The notes under the pieces are model-generated. The model saw only the letters and a list, made by a program, of their open reading frames with translations. It had not been told where the DNA came from and did no database searches. From contig NZ_VSEY01000025.1 in NCBI RefSeq assembly GCF_008086045.1, positions 124,001 through 188,000 on the forward strand: 64,000 nt of DNA, given 5' to 3'. The DNA comes from Nonomuraea sp. PA05 (GTDB lineage Bacteria > Actinomycetota > Actinomycetes > Streptosporangiales > Streptosporangiaceae). Below are positions 18,275-27,062 of the stretch, in pieces (the first letter of the stretch is position 1; each line of letters begins with the position of its first letter). The translations under genes were made by a program, and so were the position numbers.

Positions 18275-18411
18275 CTCCTGTCTGGGGAGTTGCTTGGCTT
18301 ATCTCACTTGGCGGGGATCCGCACAAGTGGGGGACAGGGACGCGGCGAGGCTGACAAGATCCATTTCGAAGATCACCCGATCGCACGAAATTTGCTGAAT
18401 TAGGGGATGGT

Positions 18412-19389
18412 GTGGGTAATACCCGTGTGTCTTTGTTCACGGTGACGGTGCTGGCCGTGACGATGCTGGGGCCGTACCAGGCGGTCGCGAACGCGGCCAC
18501 GACGGCGAGCACGACCGCCGAGACGACCGGCACGGCCAGTGCCGCGCTGTGGCGTCCGCCGCTCCAGAGCCGCTGGCAGTACCAGCTCGAAGGCAACCCC
18601 AAGTACGCCTCCACCGGCGGCATCAACGTCGACATCTGCACGGTCCCGCAGACCGGCGGCGCCTGCGTCAAGCCCACGGTCTTCGACATCGACCTCTACG
18701 TGGACGGCGACGTCGCGGGCGACAACACCACGGTCAACACCGCCGCCGTCAAGGCCATCCACGCCCGCGGCGCCAAGGCGATCTGCTACATCGACGCGGG
18801 CTCGATCGAGGACTACCGGCCCGACTACAAGCAGTTCGCCGACTGGCACAAGGCGAACGGCAACTCCCTGCTCGGCAAGCCGTTCAGCGCGGAGTTCCCG
18901 AACGAGCGCTGGGCCAACATCAACAACGACAAGGGCCAGCGGGACTTCCTGCTGAAGATGATGGCGGCCCGCGTCGACAAGTGCGCGCGGGCCGGGTTCG
19001 ACGGGGTCGAGTTCGACGTCGTCAACGCCCACGAGGAGGGCAAGCCGGTCACCGGCTGGACCGTCAGCGCCGCCACCCAGCTCACCTACAACAAGGCCCT
19101 GGCCGCCATGGCGCACGCCAAGGGCCTGTCCGTGGCGCTCAAGAACGACCTGAGCCAGGCCGCCGAGCTGGTCTCCAGCTTCGACTACGCGGTCAACGAG
19201 GAGTGCTTCCAGTACGACGAGTGCTCGGAGCTGAACGTCTTCGTCAAGGCCGGCAAGCCGGTCTTCCAGGTCGAGTACGAGACCGCCCCCGGGTCCTTCT
19301 GCGCGAAGGCGAACAAGCTGAACTTCAACTCGATCAAGAAGTCGGCCGACTACTCGCTGAAGGACCAGCCGTACAAGCCTTGCAGGTAG
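18412..19389 (+). CDS. Secreted GH114-like (endo-alpha-1,4-polygalactosaminidase family) protein
   Basis: 325-residue secreted protein. Signal peptide about 1-28; then a TIM-barrel type domain with the GH114 hallmarks DIDLYVDG, AICYIDAGSIEDYRPD, FDGVEFDVVNA and VNEECFQYDEC. Family members cleave galactosaminogalactan-like polymers; the substrate of actinomycete members is not settled. Six cysteines suggest disulfides. Start GTG at 18412 with AGGGGATG upstream. It ends 4 bases before the convergent CheR-PAS gene, with no room for a terminator between them. Confidence 0.88.
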   Translation: MGNTRVSLFTVTVLAVTMLGPYQAVANAATTASTTAETTGTASAALWRPPLQSRWQYQLEGNPKYASTGGINVDICTVPQTGGACVKPTVFDIDLYVDGDVAGDNTTVNTAAVKAIHARGAKAICYIDAGSIEDYRPDYKQFADWHKANGNSLLGKPFSAEFPNERWANINNDKGQRDFLLKMMAARVDKCARAGFDGVEFDVVNAHEEGKPVTGWTVSAATQLTYNKALAAMAHAKGLSVALKNDLSQAAELVSSFDYAVNEECFQYDECSELNVFVKAGKPVFQVEYETAPGSFCAKANKLNFNSIKKSADYSLKDQPYKPCR

Positions 19390-19393
19390 CCGC

Positions 19394-21250
19394 CTAGCCG
19401 TCCGAGTTGACGACGTTCATCACCATGATCAGGCCGTGCACGGTGTCGTCCTCGGAACGCAGGTGTGAGAGCTGCACGGTCAGCGGCGCCGGCCTGCCGC
19501 GGCGGTTCACCGCGTTGAGCACCAGCCCCTCGACCTCCTCCAGCGGGTTGGAGCCGTCGGAGAGCGCGGTGCGCAGGCGCGGCAGGAGCAGTTCGAGCGG
19601 CAGGCCGATGTCGAGCCCGGCGAGCGTCTCGCCCACGGCCTCGTCGGCGCGCACCCCCCACAGCTCCTCGGCGCCGGGGCTCCAGACCACCACCCGCAGG
19701 TCGTCATCGAGGACCACCACGGCGTCGCCGAGGCTGCGCACCACCGAGGAGACGAACCGGTTGACCTCGTCGAGCTCGATCGTGCGGGCCGTCAGGGCGT
19801 CGTTGATGTGCTGGAGCTCGTCGTTGGTGGACTGGAGCTCCTCGTTCATCGTCTCCAGCTCCTCGTTGGTCGACTGGAGCTCCTCGTTGGTGGTCTCCAG
19901 CTCCTCGTTGGTCGACTGGAGCTCCTCGTTGGTGGTCTCCAGCTCCTCGTTGAGCGACTGGAGCTCCTCATAGGCCTGTTCGAGCTGCCTGTTGGCCTGC
20001 TCCAGTTCGTCCCGCAGCTTGCGGTAGCGGGTGACATCGTAGAAGTGGATGCCCATACCGACCAGATTGCCTGAGGCGAGCAGAGGGACGACGGAGACGT
20101 CGAAGACACTGGCCTCCGGCGACCCTACGCGGTGCCAGACGACCTCCTGCAACTCCACCGGGCGCAGGTCGTGGCGGGCCTGCTCGATGACAGAACGCAG
20201 CTCCACGGGGCGGTAGGACACCTCGAGGTCCTGGAAGGGGCGGCCGACGTCACGCGGGTTGAGATTGAACAAGGCCTCCGCCTTGGAGTTGGCCAGCGCA
20301 AGGTTGCCGGAGACGTCCACGACGAGCTGGGCCACGGGGCCGGAGGCCAGCGCCACGGACGCCAGCGTCGGCAGGCGCGAGGCCAGGTCGGCGGCGGCGC
20401 CGGTGACCGACCAGGGCGCCCGGTTGCCGTGGTTGGCGGGCCTGATCTTCCTGAACAGGCGCATGCGCAGATCGACCGGCTCGAACTTGTCACTGTGGTT
20501 GAGCAGCATCTCCGCCTTGCCCAAGAACAGGAAGCCGGGGTCGGACAGCGCGAAGTGGAAGCGCCGGATGATGTTGAGCTGCATCTCCGTGTTGAAGTAC
20601 ATCAGCGTGTTGCGGGCGAGGAGCAGATCGACGCGGGAGATCGGTGCGTCGTGCGTGAGGTCGTTGCGCCCGAAGATGAGCTGGCGGCGCAGGTCGCGGC
20701 GGAAGGTGTAGCCGTTCTCGACCCGCTCGAAATAGGTCTCGCGCAGGTCGATCGGCACGTCGGCGAGCGAACGGTCGTTGTAGACGCCCGTGCGGGCCAG
20801 GTGCAGCGCCTTCTCGTCGAGGTCGGTGCCGTAGATCTTGACCCGGTCGCGGAACGCGTCCATGCCGAGCTCCTCGGCCAGCACCATGGCGATGGTGTAG
20901 GCCTCCTCACCGGTGGCGCAGCCGGCGCTCCAGATCCTGATGGGCTGGCCGGCGGACTTCTGGTCGAGCAGCGCGGGGACCACGAGCTCGCGCATGCGCT
21001 GCCAGGCGGCGGCGTCTCTGAAGAAACTCGTGACGTTGATCAACAGGCTGTCGAAGAGTCGGGTGAACTCCTCAGGCTCCAACTCCAGCAGATCGCGGTA
21101 CTCCCCGTAGTCATGCAGCTTCAGCGCCTCGAGCCGGCGGGCGATCCGCCGGATCAGGGTGTTGCGTTTGTAGCCCGTGAAGTCGAAACCGCGCGTCTCC
21201 TTGAGGAGAAGGAGGAGGTCGTCGAACTCACGCTCTTCCTCAGTGGTCAC
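19394..21250 (-). CDS. CheR-type methyltransferase with PAS domains and coiled coil
   Basis: 618 residues. N-terminal CheR methyltransferase domain (about 1-270) with RNTLIRRIARRLE and the SAM site IWSAGCATGEEAY; PAS-like domain about 290-400; a long coiled coil about 405-480 made of repeated EELQSTNEELETTN blocks; second PAS domain to the C-terminus. The domain order matches fused CheR-PAS sensors found outside classical chemotaxis. A CheB-like gene lies 28 bases upstream on the same strand. No chemoreceptor or flagellar gene is present, so the role is probably signalling not motility. Confidence 0.93.
   Translation of the reverse strand: MTTEEEREFDDLLLLLKETRGFDFTGYKRNTLIRRIARRLEALKLHDYGEYRDLLELEPEEFTRLFDSLLINVTSFFRDAAAWQRMRELVVPALLDQKSAGQPIRIWSAGCATGEEAYTIAMVLAEELGMDAFRDRVKIYGTDLDEKALHLARTGVYNDRSLADVPIDLRETYFERVENGYTFRRDLRRQLIFGRNDLTHDAPISRVDLLLARNTLMYFNTEMQLNIIRRFHFALSDPGFLFLGKAEMLLNHSDKFEPVDLRMRLFRKIRPANHGNRAPWSVTGAAADLASRLPTLASVALASGPVAQLVVDVSGNLALANSKAEALFNLNPRDVGRPFQDLEVSYRPVELRSVIEQARHDLRPVELQEVVWHRVGSPEASVFDVSVVPLLASGNLVGMGIHFYDVTRYRKLRDELEQANRQLEQAYEELQSLNEELETTNEELQSTNEELETTNEELQSTNEELETMNEELQSTNDELQHINDALTARTIELDEVNRFVSSVVRSLGDAVVVLDDDLRVVVWSPGAEELWGVRADEAVGETLAGLDIGLPLELLLPRLRTALSDGSNPLEEVEGLVLNAVNRRGRPAPLTVQLSHLRSEDDTVHGLIMVMNVVNSDG
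19800..19975 (-). repeat. Tandem repeats encoding coiled-coil heptads
   Basis: Within the CheR-PAS gene, 42-base units coding EELQSTNEELETTN repeat about three to four times with few changes. It keeps the heptad pattern, so copy number changes would alter coiled-coil length without breaking the frame. Confidence 0.8.
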
Positions 21251-21278
21251 AAGGGCAGCCTACGCCGATTCGGGCTGC

Positions 21279-22289
21279 TCAATCTGTCAGCAGCGTGTCA
21301 CCGTTGCCACCGATGCGGGATTGCAGCATGCGAATGGTGTTCAATGCCTCGCTCGTGCGTTCCTCCTCGTCGGCGAAGTACCGCAGTGAGAGGTGCTGGC
21401 CCCGCTCCTCGGCGGAGCGGCGCATGCGCTCCAGCACCCGCAGCCGCTCCTCCAGCCGCTGAATGGCCACCCACAGGGCCCGCTCCACGGCGTCCGACTG
21501 GGCGCTCATCATGCTGTCCCGCGACCACGCGTGCCCCACCCTGCACACGTACCGTGAGGTCGTGGTGCTCCTCTGCTCATAAATGGGCCCGCTGCACTCC
21601 GGACAGCTGAAGGCGATCAGCTCCCCTTCCGGATCCCCCAGCGCCGGCGATTCCCGCAGGAACTGCTCGATCTCCCGCTCCATCTCGTTGTCGCGCACCT
21701 GAACCTCCGTACTCACAGGGGTACGGCTCTGCTTGAGGATCCAGCCCGCGAGCTCACGCACGGGCAGCGCCCGCGCGGCCGGCACCGCCGTCATGGCGGC
21801 CCCCGGCATGCCGGGAAAGGCGCACTCCGACAGATCCTGTACGGCGACCGCGCCCCCGTGCCTGTCGATCGCCTCGCATCCCTTCGCCCCGTCGTCCAGC
21901 GTGCCGCTCAGCACCACGGCCGCCGTCCGCGCTCCCGCGTCCAGTGCCGCGCTCATGAACAGCGGATCGGCCGCCGGTCGGTGCCCGTTGTGCCGCGGGC
22001 CCCTCGACAGGCGGACCTGTCCCTCGTTCAGGAGCAGGTGGTAGTCGGGGCGGGCGACGTACACGCGGCCTGGCCGCATGGCCTCCCTGTCCTCGGCGGG
22101 GGCCGCCTTGAGCGGGCCCGCCCGGTCGAGGATGCTGGCCAGCACGCTGCTGCCCTGTGGCGGCACGTGCAGCACCACCAGCACCGCCGCCGGCAGGTCC
22201 GGCGGCAGCTCGCTCAGCAGGGCCCGCAGTGGTTCGACACCGCCCGCCGATGCGGCGACCACGACCACGTCTCGCCCTGCGACTTCCAT
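21279..22289 (-). CDS. CheB-type methylesterase domain protein with C-terminal zinc-finger-like part
   Basis: 336 residues. CheB catalytic domain without a receiver domain: S14 in VVAASAGG, H41 in VVLHVPP, D132/D133 in SGTLDDGAKG form the catalytic triad. The C-terminal part has CPEC and CRVGH, a possible metal site, followed by a helical tail. ATG at 22289 chosen because it follows GGGGGGAGGAC and starts the CheB fold directly. Lies immediately upstream of the CheR-PAS gene; together they look like an adaptation-like methylation module without receptors. Confidence 0.92.
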   Translation of the reverse strand: MEVAGRDVVVVAASAGGVEPLRALLSELPPDLPAAVLVVLHVPPQGSSVLASILDRAGPLKAAPAEDREAMRPGRVYVARPDYHLLLNEGQVRLSRGPRHNGHRPAADPLFMSAALDAGARTAAVVLSGTLDDGAKGCEAIDRHGGAVAVQDLSECAFPGMPGAAMTAVPAARALPVRELAGWILKQSRTPVSTEVQVRDNEMEREIEQFLRESPALGDPEGELIAFSCPECSGPIYEQRSTTTSRYVCRVGHAWSRDSMMSAQSDAVERALWVAIQRLEERLRVLERMRRSAEERGQHLSLRYFADEEERTSEALNTIRMLQSRIGGNGDTLLTD

Positions 22290-22362
22290 GTCCTCCCCCC
22301 TATCCGGGGAGAGGGACCTCATGCCTGCCGTACCCGGATTCGCGCCCGCAGGAGGGCGCGAT

Positions 22363-23184
22363 CTATGAGAAGTGGGGTGGCACCGAGCCTGTCTCGGTGA
22401 GCGTCATGATCGAGCGTGCCTCCGAGAGGCTGCTGCGCATGGCGACCAGGCTGTCGTCGCAGCGCCGGCGGATCGTGAGGAGCCGCTCGCGGGCCTGGGC
22501 CGTGGCGGTGAGCCGGTCGTGGAGCGCCTCCTGCTGGTGGAGGGCCTGGTCGCGGAGTGAGCGCGCCTGGGAGATGACCGTCGGCAGCCGGCTCGCGTCG
22601 AGCGTGATGGGCGGTGTGCGCGGGCGGGCCGGCTTCGGCTCGGGCGCCGGCTTGACGCGCGGCCGGTCCTGGCTCTGCTCGGCGGACCGGGCGCGCCAGG
22701 GGGACTGGCCCCGCTTGGCGGATCGGCCGCGCTCGGCGGACTGGGCGCGCGTGGCCGTGGCGCGGGGAACGGCCCGCAGGCGCGGCAGGTGACGGCGCCC
22801 CGTGGCCGGGGTGGGCACCTGGTACGCCTCGACGCCGGCCGCCGCGAGAGCCTCGGGCATGCTGGCGAACACCGGGATGGCCGTCAGCGACTGCTCGGTC
22901 ATCAGCGCGATCAGGCGGCGCAGCGACGGCTGCACCTCGGCCAGGGCCAGGTAACCGCTCTTCTCCTGCAACGCGCGATGCGTGGTGGCGAGCAGGTCGA
23001 GCCCGTTGAGGTCGCAGAACCAGAGGTCGCCCGCCGCCACGAGCACATGCTTCACAGAGGTCTGCGGCAGGGGGTCGAGGAAGGCGGCCAGCACGGGCTT
23101 CGTCGTGGAGTCGAGCTCTCCGGTCAACGCGATCACCAGGGTGGTGTCGTCGACGGGCACGAGACGTACTGACAGTTGCATCAT
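22363..23184 (-). CDS. STAS-domain protein with basic linker and C-terminal helix
   Basis: 273 residues. N-terminal STAS domain (1-115); the loop that normally reads DSSG is WFCDLNGLDLL here, so N60 stands where the phosphorylated serine would be. A linker of about 80 residues rich in Arg, Pro and Ala follows, then a helical C-terminal part (LRDQALHQQEALHDRL). ATG at 23184 has GAGGGGG upstream. It lies upstream of and in the same direction as cheB and cheR-PAS, so probably part of the same signalling unit, perhaps a constitutive antagonist. Confidence 0.85.
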   Translation of the reverse strand: MMQLSVRLVPVDDTTLVIALTGELDSTTKPVLAAFLDPLPQTSVKHVLVAAGDLWFCDLNGLDLLATTHRALQEKSGYLALAEVQPSLRRLIALMTEQSLTAIPVFASMPEALAAAGVEAYQVPTPATGRRHLPRLRAVPRATATRAQSAERGRSAKRGQSPWRARSAEQSQDRPRVKPAPEPKPARPRTPPITLDASRLPTVISQARSLRDQALHQQEALHDRLTATAQARERLLTIRRRCDDSLVAMRSSLSEARSIMTLTETGSVPPHFS

Positions 23185-23296
23185 GGCGAGCCCCCTCTCT
23201 CTGGATCGGCGCGCCTTCGGGGACGGTCGCGCACGACAGATTCCGGCTCGAACCCATAGTCTCGCCCCGTCGAGCAAAGGGCCAGGCGATTCGCCA

Positions 23297-24850
23297 TCAA
23301 GTGTGCTTCCGATCATTGAGGAAGTTGGGCAGAGAGGTCCAGCTGTCACCGGCCGGGGCGCCGTCCAGCCGCGCCACCAGGTGTGCCTTGACCGCGATGC
23401 GCTCGCCGAGGAGGGCGTCCCGATCGGCGCGTACGTCCCGTGTGTCCGGCAGCGCGCCGAACGCCTCGCGGGCCGCGGCGGCCACGATCGCCCACAGCCG
23501 CCCCTCCACGGCTCTGTCGCCCTGCCCGAAGAGCGCGATCAGGCTGCCGAACGTGGTGCCGGCCAGCGAGCCGAACAGCTTGGCGTGCAGGACCGCCGGG
23601 TCGTCGCTGAGCAGCCTGGCGCTGACCGGCGGCGGCTCGATCCCGTTGCGCGCCAGCCGGCCGGGGCTGATCCGCACGTCGGCCAGGTCGCGGTAGATCA
23701 GCCGGTACGGCAGGCCGTCCCGGCCCAGCGCGACCAGCAGGTTCTGCCCGTGCGCCTCCAGCGCCACGCCGAGTGACAGCAGCCCCAGCGTGTCCCGCAG
23801 GACCAGCCGGGCGAAAGCGGTCAGCCAGGCGGCCGGGTCGGGCGCCATCGCGGCGGTGACGGCGGCGACGGGCAGCACCGGCCCCCGCTCGGGGGTGGGC
23901 TCGCGGAGCATGCAGGACAGGTCGGCGCTGTGCTCGCCGTCCACCGGGCCGGCGGCGCCCGCCAGGTAGCGGGCGATGCGCAGGCCGCCGCCGCACCGGG
24001 CGGCCAGCGTGGTGAGCAGGCTCGAAAGGGGGACGCAGTCGCGTACCGAGCCGGGCGAGATGTCCCTGACGCCGGAGGTCATCCTGGTGGTGAACGCCGT
24101 CTTCAGGTGGGGGCCGCCGTCGAGCGGGGCGAGCGTGCGCACCGACATCAGCGGTCTTGCCCGGACGGCCCCGGTGGCGTGCGGGCGCAGACCGAGGGCG
24201 GGCAGGACGTGCGTGGTCTGCCACGGGTGGATGGGCAGCAGCAGCCGGTCGCCGTCCACCAGCGAGGCCGGCCACGGCCCCGTGACGAGGCAGTCGCGCA
24301 GCGGCAGGGCCAGCAGGTCGAGGGCGACGGTGGGACGGTGTTCGGGCATGTAGGCGAGCTGCTCCGCCACGGACACGCCCGGCCGGTTGCGGCATCCGGG
24401 ATGGTAGGGGTGGCCGTCGATCACGCTCTGCTCGTGATCCTCCAGGGCGGCGCCTACCGGCGGTGCGGCGCCCGCGCGGGACAGCGCCATGGAGGCCACG
24501 CTGTTGTCGAGGTCCTCGACCAGCCGGTCCGCGCCGGGCAGGCCGAGGGCGGCCAGCAGCGCGGCCGGATGGGTGTGGGCGTGGCCGTCCAGCCGGAGCA
24601 CGGGCTCGTCCCCGAGGTCGTACGGCCGCCGCTCGGGCCCTGTCAGCTCGCGCCCGTCGGCCAGCAGCACCCGGGAGGGCCCGGTGACCGTCAGGCCGGG
24701 CAGCGGTTCGTACAGCAGCCCGCGCCACAACCGCCCCATGACGGCTGCCCGCGCGCCGGGAAGGGCCTCGGCGTAGCGGGCGGACAGCTCGGGCCGCACG
24801 AGGGCCAGTTCGGCGGCGAACTCCCCCTCTAAACGCCTCATAACCCCCAT
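23297..24850 (-). CDS. IucA/IucC-family siderophore synthetase (first)
   Basis: 517-residue NRPS-independent siderophore (NIS) synthetase, which adenylates a carboxylate such as citrate and joins it to an amine or alcohol. Motifs seen: GHPYHPGCRNRPG, LLPIHPWQ, KTAFTTRMTSGVRDISP and EAHGQNLLV, all in IucA/IucC positions, and a FhuF-like C-terminal part. Length is usual for the family. Divergent from a second NIS gene across 71 bases. Which substrate class it uses cannot be read from the sequence. No hydroxylase, decarboxylase or exporter gene is next to it. Confidence 0.93.
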   Translation of the reverse strand: MGVMRRLEGEFAAELALVRPELSARYAEALPGARAAVMGRLWRGLLYEPLPGLTVTGPSRVLLADGRELTGPERRPYDLGDEPVLRLDGHAHTHPAALLAALGLPGADRLVEDLDNSVASMALSRAGAAPPVGAALEDHEQSVIDGHPYHPGCRNRPGVSVAEQLAYMPEHRPTVALDLLALPLRDCLVTGPWPASLVDGDRLLLPIHPWQTTHVLPALGLRPHATGAVRARPLMSVRTLAPLDGGPHLKTAFTTRMTSGVRDISPGSVRDCVPLSSLLTTLAARCGGGLRIARYLAGAAGPVDGEHSADLSCMLREPTPERGPVLPVAAVTAAMAPDPAAWLTAFARLVLRDTLGLLSLGVALEAHGQNLLVALGRDGLPYRLIYRDLADVRISPGRLARNGIEPPPVSARLLSDDPAVLHAKLFGSLAGTTFGSLIALFGQGDRAVEGRLWAIVAAAAREAFGALPDTRDVRADRDALLGERIAVKAHLVARLDGAPAGDSWTSLPNFLNDRKHT

Positions 24851-24921
24851 CTTTCCCAGAAACCATCCTGATAGCTACTCTGTGGGCACCAATGGGGACA
24901 AAGGGTAGGAGTAGGGTCGCC

Positions 24922-26475
24922 ATGGCATTTACTGACAGCCTCCTGCCCGCCACAGGGCCGGGGCTCGAAGCCGAGTCCCTTGCCGTGACGGCGCTGCTGA
25001 ACTGCCTCGTCCGCGAGGTGGCCAGGCCCGCCGAGCCCGGTGCCCTCCTGCTGCCCGAGACCGGACGCCTGCTGCGTGTCGGCGGTACCCGGTACCCCAC
25101 CTCCCCGGCCCTGCGCACCCCGGACGGCTGGCGCCCGCTCACGCTGACGGAGCTGGTCGAGCTGACGGCCGACGAGCTGCGCGCCGCCACCGGCGTCGCC
25201 AACGCCGCGCTGCCCGCCGAGATCCTCGACAGCCGGGACGTCACCGCCGCCCTGCTGGCGGCCAGGCGCGCCACCGTGCCGCCCGCTGACGCGTACCTGC
25301 GCTCCGAGCAGGCCCTCCTGGCGGGTCACCGCTACCACCCCGCGCCCAAGGCGCGCGGCGGCGGCGGGCCGGGGGCGTGGCTGCGCTACTCGCCCGAGGC
25401 GCGGGCGAGCTTCGCCCTGCCGCTGCTCGCCGTGCCCGCCGAGGACCTGGTGCAGGACGGCGACCCGAGCGCGCTGGACCTCCTGGGCGGGCTGGACCTG
25501 CTGAACGGCGGGCTGACCCTGCTGCCCGCCCATCCCTGGCAACTGGAGCTGCTGGGCGAGACCGGCCTGCGGCCCGTGGGCGTCACGGCCGCCACCGCCG
25601 TGGCCACCGCGTCCATCCGCACGGTGTACCTGCCGGAGCCCGACCTGTTCTGCAAGTTCAGCCTGGACGTCCGGATCACCAACGACGTCCGCCGCCTGTG
25701 GCTGCACGACCTGCGCCGCCTCTCCCTCGTGGCGGCCCTGGTGGACGTGGCGTTCGACGACCTGCCCACCCACCTGCCGCGCCCGGCCGTGCTGCGCGAC
25801 CGGGGCTGGCGCAGTGCCCGCCGGGGCGGGGACGGCGGCGAGGCGTTGGCGGTGATCGTCCGCGACGGGCTGGGCCGGCACGTCCCGCCCGGCCTGACAC
25901 CGCTGCTGGCGGCCGGGATCAGCGAGGGCTTCCCCGGCAACCCGCTCGACACCCTGGACGAGGACGGGGCACTGCTGTGGTGGCAGCGCTACCTGGAGCA
26001 CGTGGTGCCGCCGGTGCTGCACGCGTACCTGCGGCACGGGATCGTGCTCGAATGCCACCTGCAGAACGTGCTCGTCGCGGTGGACGAGCACGGCATGCCG
26101 GGTCAGGCGCTGTTCCGCGACCACGAGGGCGTCAAGCTCGTCGCCGAGCGCCACCCGGGCCTCAGCTCGCCCGTGCTGGGCGGCGTGCGCGCCTGGGAGC
26201 GGCTCGTGTACTGCCTGCTCACCAACAACCTGTGCGAGATCGCCGGCGCGCTGGCGGCCCGGCACGCCCGGCTGGAGGCCGAGCTGTGGACGCGGGCCAG
26301 GACCGTGTTCGCCGACGCGGCCAAGGAGTACGCGGACCCGCCCGAGCTGCGCGACCTGCTGGCCGCCACGCACATCCCGGCCAAGGCCAACCTGCTGCTG
26401 CGCTGGCTGGACGCGGACGGCGCGGCCATGCGGTGGGTGCCGATCCCCAACCCGCTGCTGCCCTTCACATCCTGA
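24922..26475 (+). CDS. IucA/IucC-family siderophore synthetase (second)
   Basis: 517-residue NIS synthetase. Motifs: AGHRYHPAPKARGG, LLPAHPWQLELL, FSLDVRITNDVRRL and LECHLQNVLVAVDEHG. The ATG at 24922 is used (RBS AGGAG at about -14); upstream methionine codons lie before it without RBS. Differs clearly from the divergent partner (e.g. KARGG in place of RNRPG), so they are not recent copies and probably catalyse two successive condensations. I see no known iron-box palindrome in the 71-base spacer between the two starts. Confidence 0.93.
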   Translation: MAFTDSLLPATGPGLEAESLAVTALLNCLVREVARPAEPGALLLPETGRLLRVGGTRYPTSPALRTPDGWRPLTLTELVELTADELRAATGVANAALPAEILDSRDVTAALLAARRATVPPADAYLRSEQALLAGHRYHPAPKARGGGGPGAWLRYSPEARASFALPLLAVPAEDLVQDGDPSALDLLGGLDLLNGGLTLLPAHPWQLELLGETGLRPVGVTAATAVATASIRTVYLPEPDLFCKFSLDVRITNDVRRLWLHDLRRLSLVAALVDVAFDDLPTHLPRPAVLRDRGWRSARRGGDGGEALAVIVRDGLGRHVPPGLTPLLAAGISEGFPGNPLDTLDEDGALLWWQRYLEHVVPPVLHAYLRHGIVLECHLQNVLVAVDEHGMPGQALFRDHEGVKLVAERHPGLSSPVLGGVRAWERLVYCLLTNNLCEIAGALAARHARLEAELWTRARTVFADAAKEYADPPELRDLLAATHIPAKANLLLRWLDADGAAMRWVPIPNPLLPFTS

Positions 26476-26480
26476 GCCGC

Positions 26481-27023
26481 CTAAGGGCGCTCCTCGGCCC
26501 AGGACGGCGGCGGGGGAGCGCCGTCGTCCTCCGGCCTGTCCTTGTGGGGCCAGGGCGAGGCGGCCACCACGACGCCGTACAGCACGTGGTCGGTCAGCAG
26601 CGCCACCCGCTCGCCCGCGCCGTGCTTGCGCGGCAGGCCCAGCGCGGGCGCGATGGCGACCTCGAACGCGGCCCAGGCCAGCACGCCGTAGACCGGCCCC
26701 GCCCACCGCCGGCGCCGCACCGGCTCCGGCAGGAGGCCGAAGACCGCGCCGCCGCCCGCCCCGTACAGCCAGTGCACGATCTCCACGACGGCGGGCCGCC
26801 GCTCGGCGGGGATGGCGTGGAAGGCCGCCGGCGCGGTCTTCTCGATCACGGATTCCGGCGGGGTGTACGGCACCAGGCCGAGCGCGGTGGTGAGCTGCCG
26901 CAGGCCCGACATCGCCATGGAGGCGATCGCGCCCCTGGCGGCCGCACGCACGATCGGCTTGCGCTCCCGCTCAGCCGGCGCGCCTTCAAGCAGGCGGGGA
27001 GGGGTCCGCAGGGTCTGAGTCAT
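26481..27023 (-). CDS. Predicted membrane protein, DUF1440/YagU-like
   Basis: 180 residues with about three hydrophobic segments (around GAIASMAMSGLRQLTTALGL, VEIVHWLYGAGGGAVFGLL, GPVYGVLAWAAFEVAIAPAL). The pattern resembles small integral membrane proteins of the DUF1440 type, but this is a loose match. Starts ATG 27023 after AGGCGG. It lies downstream of the HldE-like gene on the same strand and converges with the second NIS gene, whose stop is 5 bases away. Confidence 0.75.
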   Translation of the reverse strand: MTQTLRTPPRLLEGAPAERERKPIVRAAARGAIASMAMSGLRQLTTALGLVPYTPPESVIEKTAPAAFHAIPAERRPAVVEIVHWLYGAGGGAVFGLLPEPVRRRRWAGPVYGVLAWAAFEVAIAPALGLPRKHGAGERVALLTDHVLYGVVVAASPWPHKDRPEDDGAPPPPSWAEERP

Positions 27024-27062
27024 GGCATGCCGCCTACCGAACGGCGGGAACGCCAAACCTCG

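Noticed and set aside
19384..19393. Terminator between GH114 and CheR-PAS genes
   Set aside because: Only 4 bases lie between the stops; no hairpin fits.
24851..24921. Iron-box (DmdR/IdeR type) between NIS genes
   Set aside because: No TTAGGTTAGGCT-like palindrome found on inspection.
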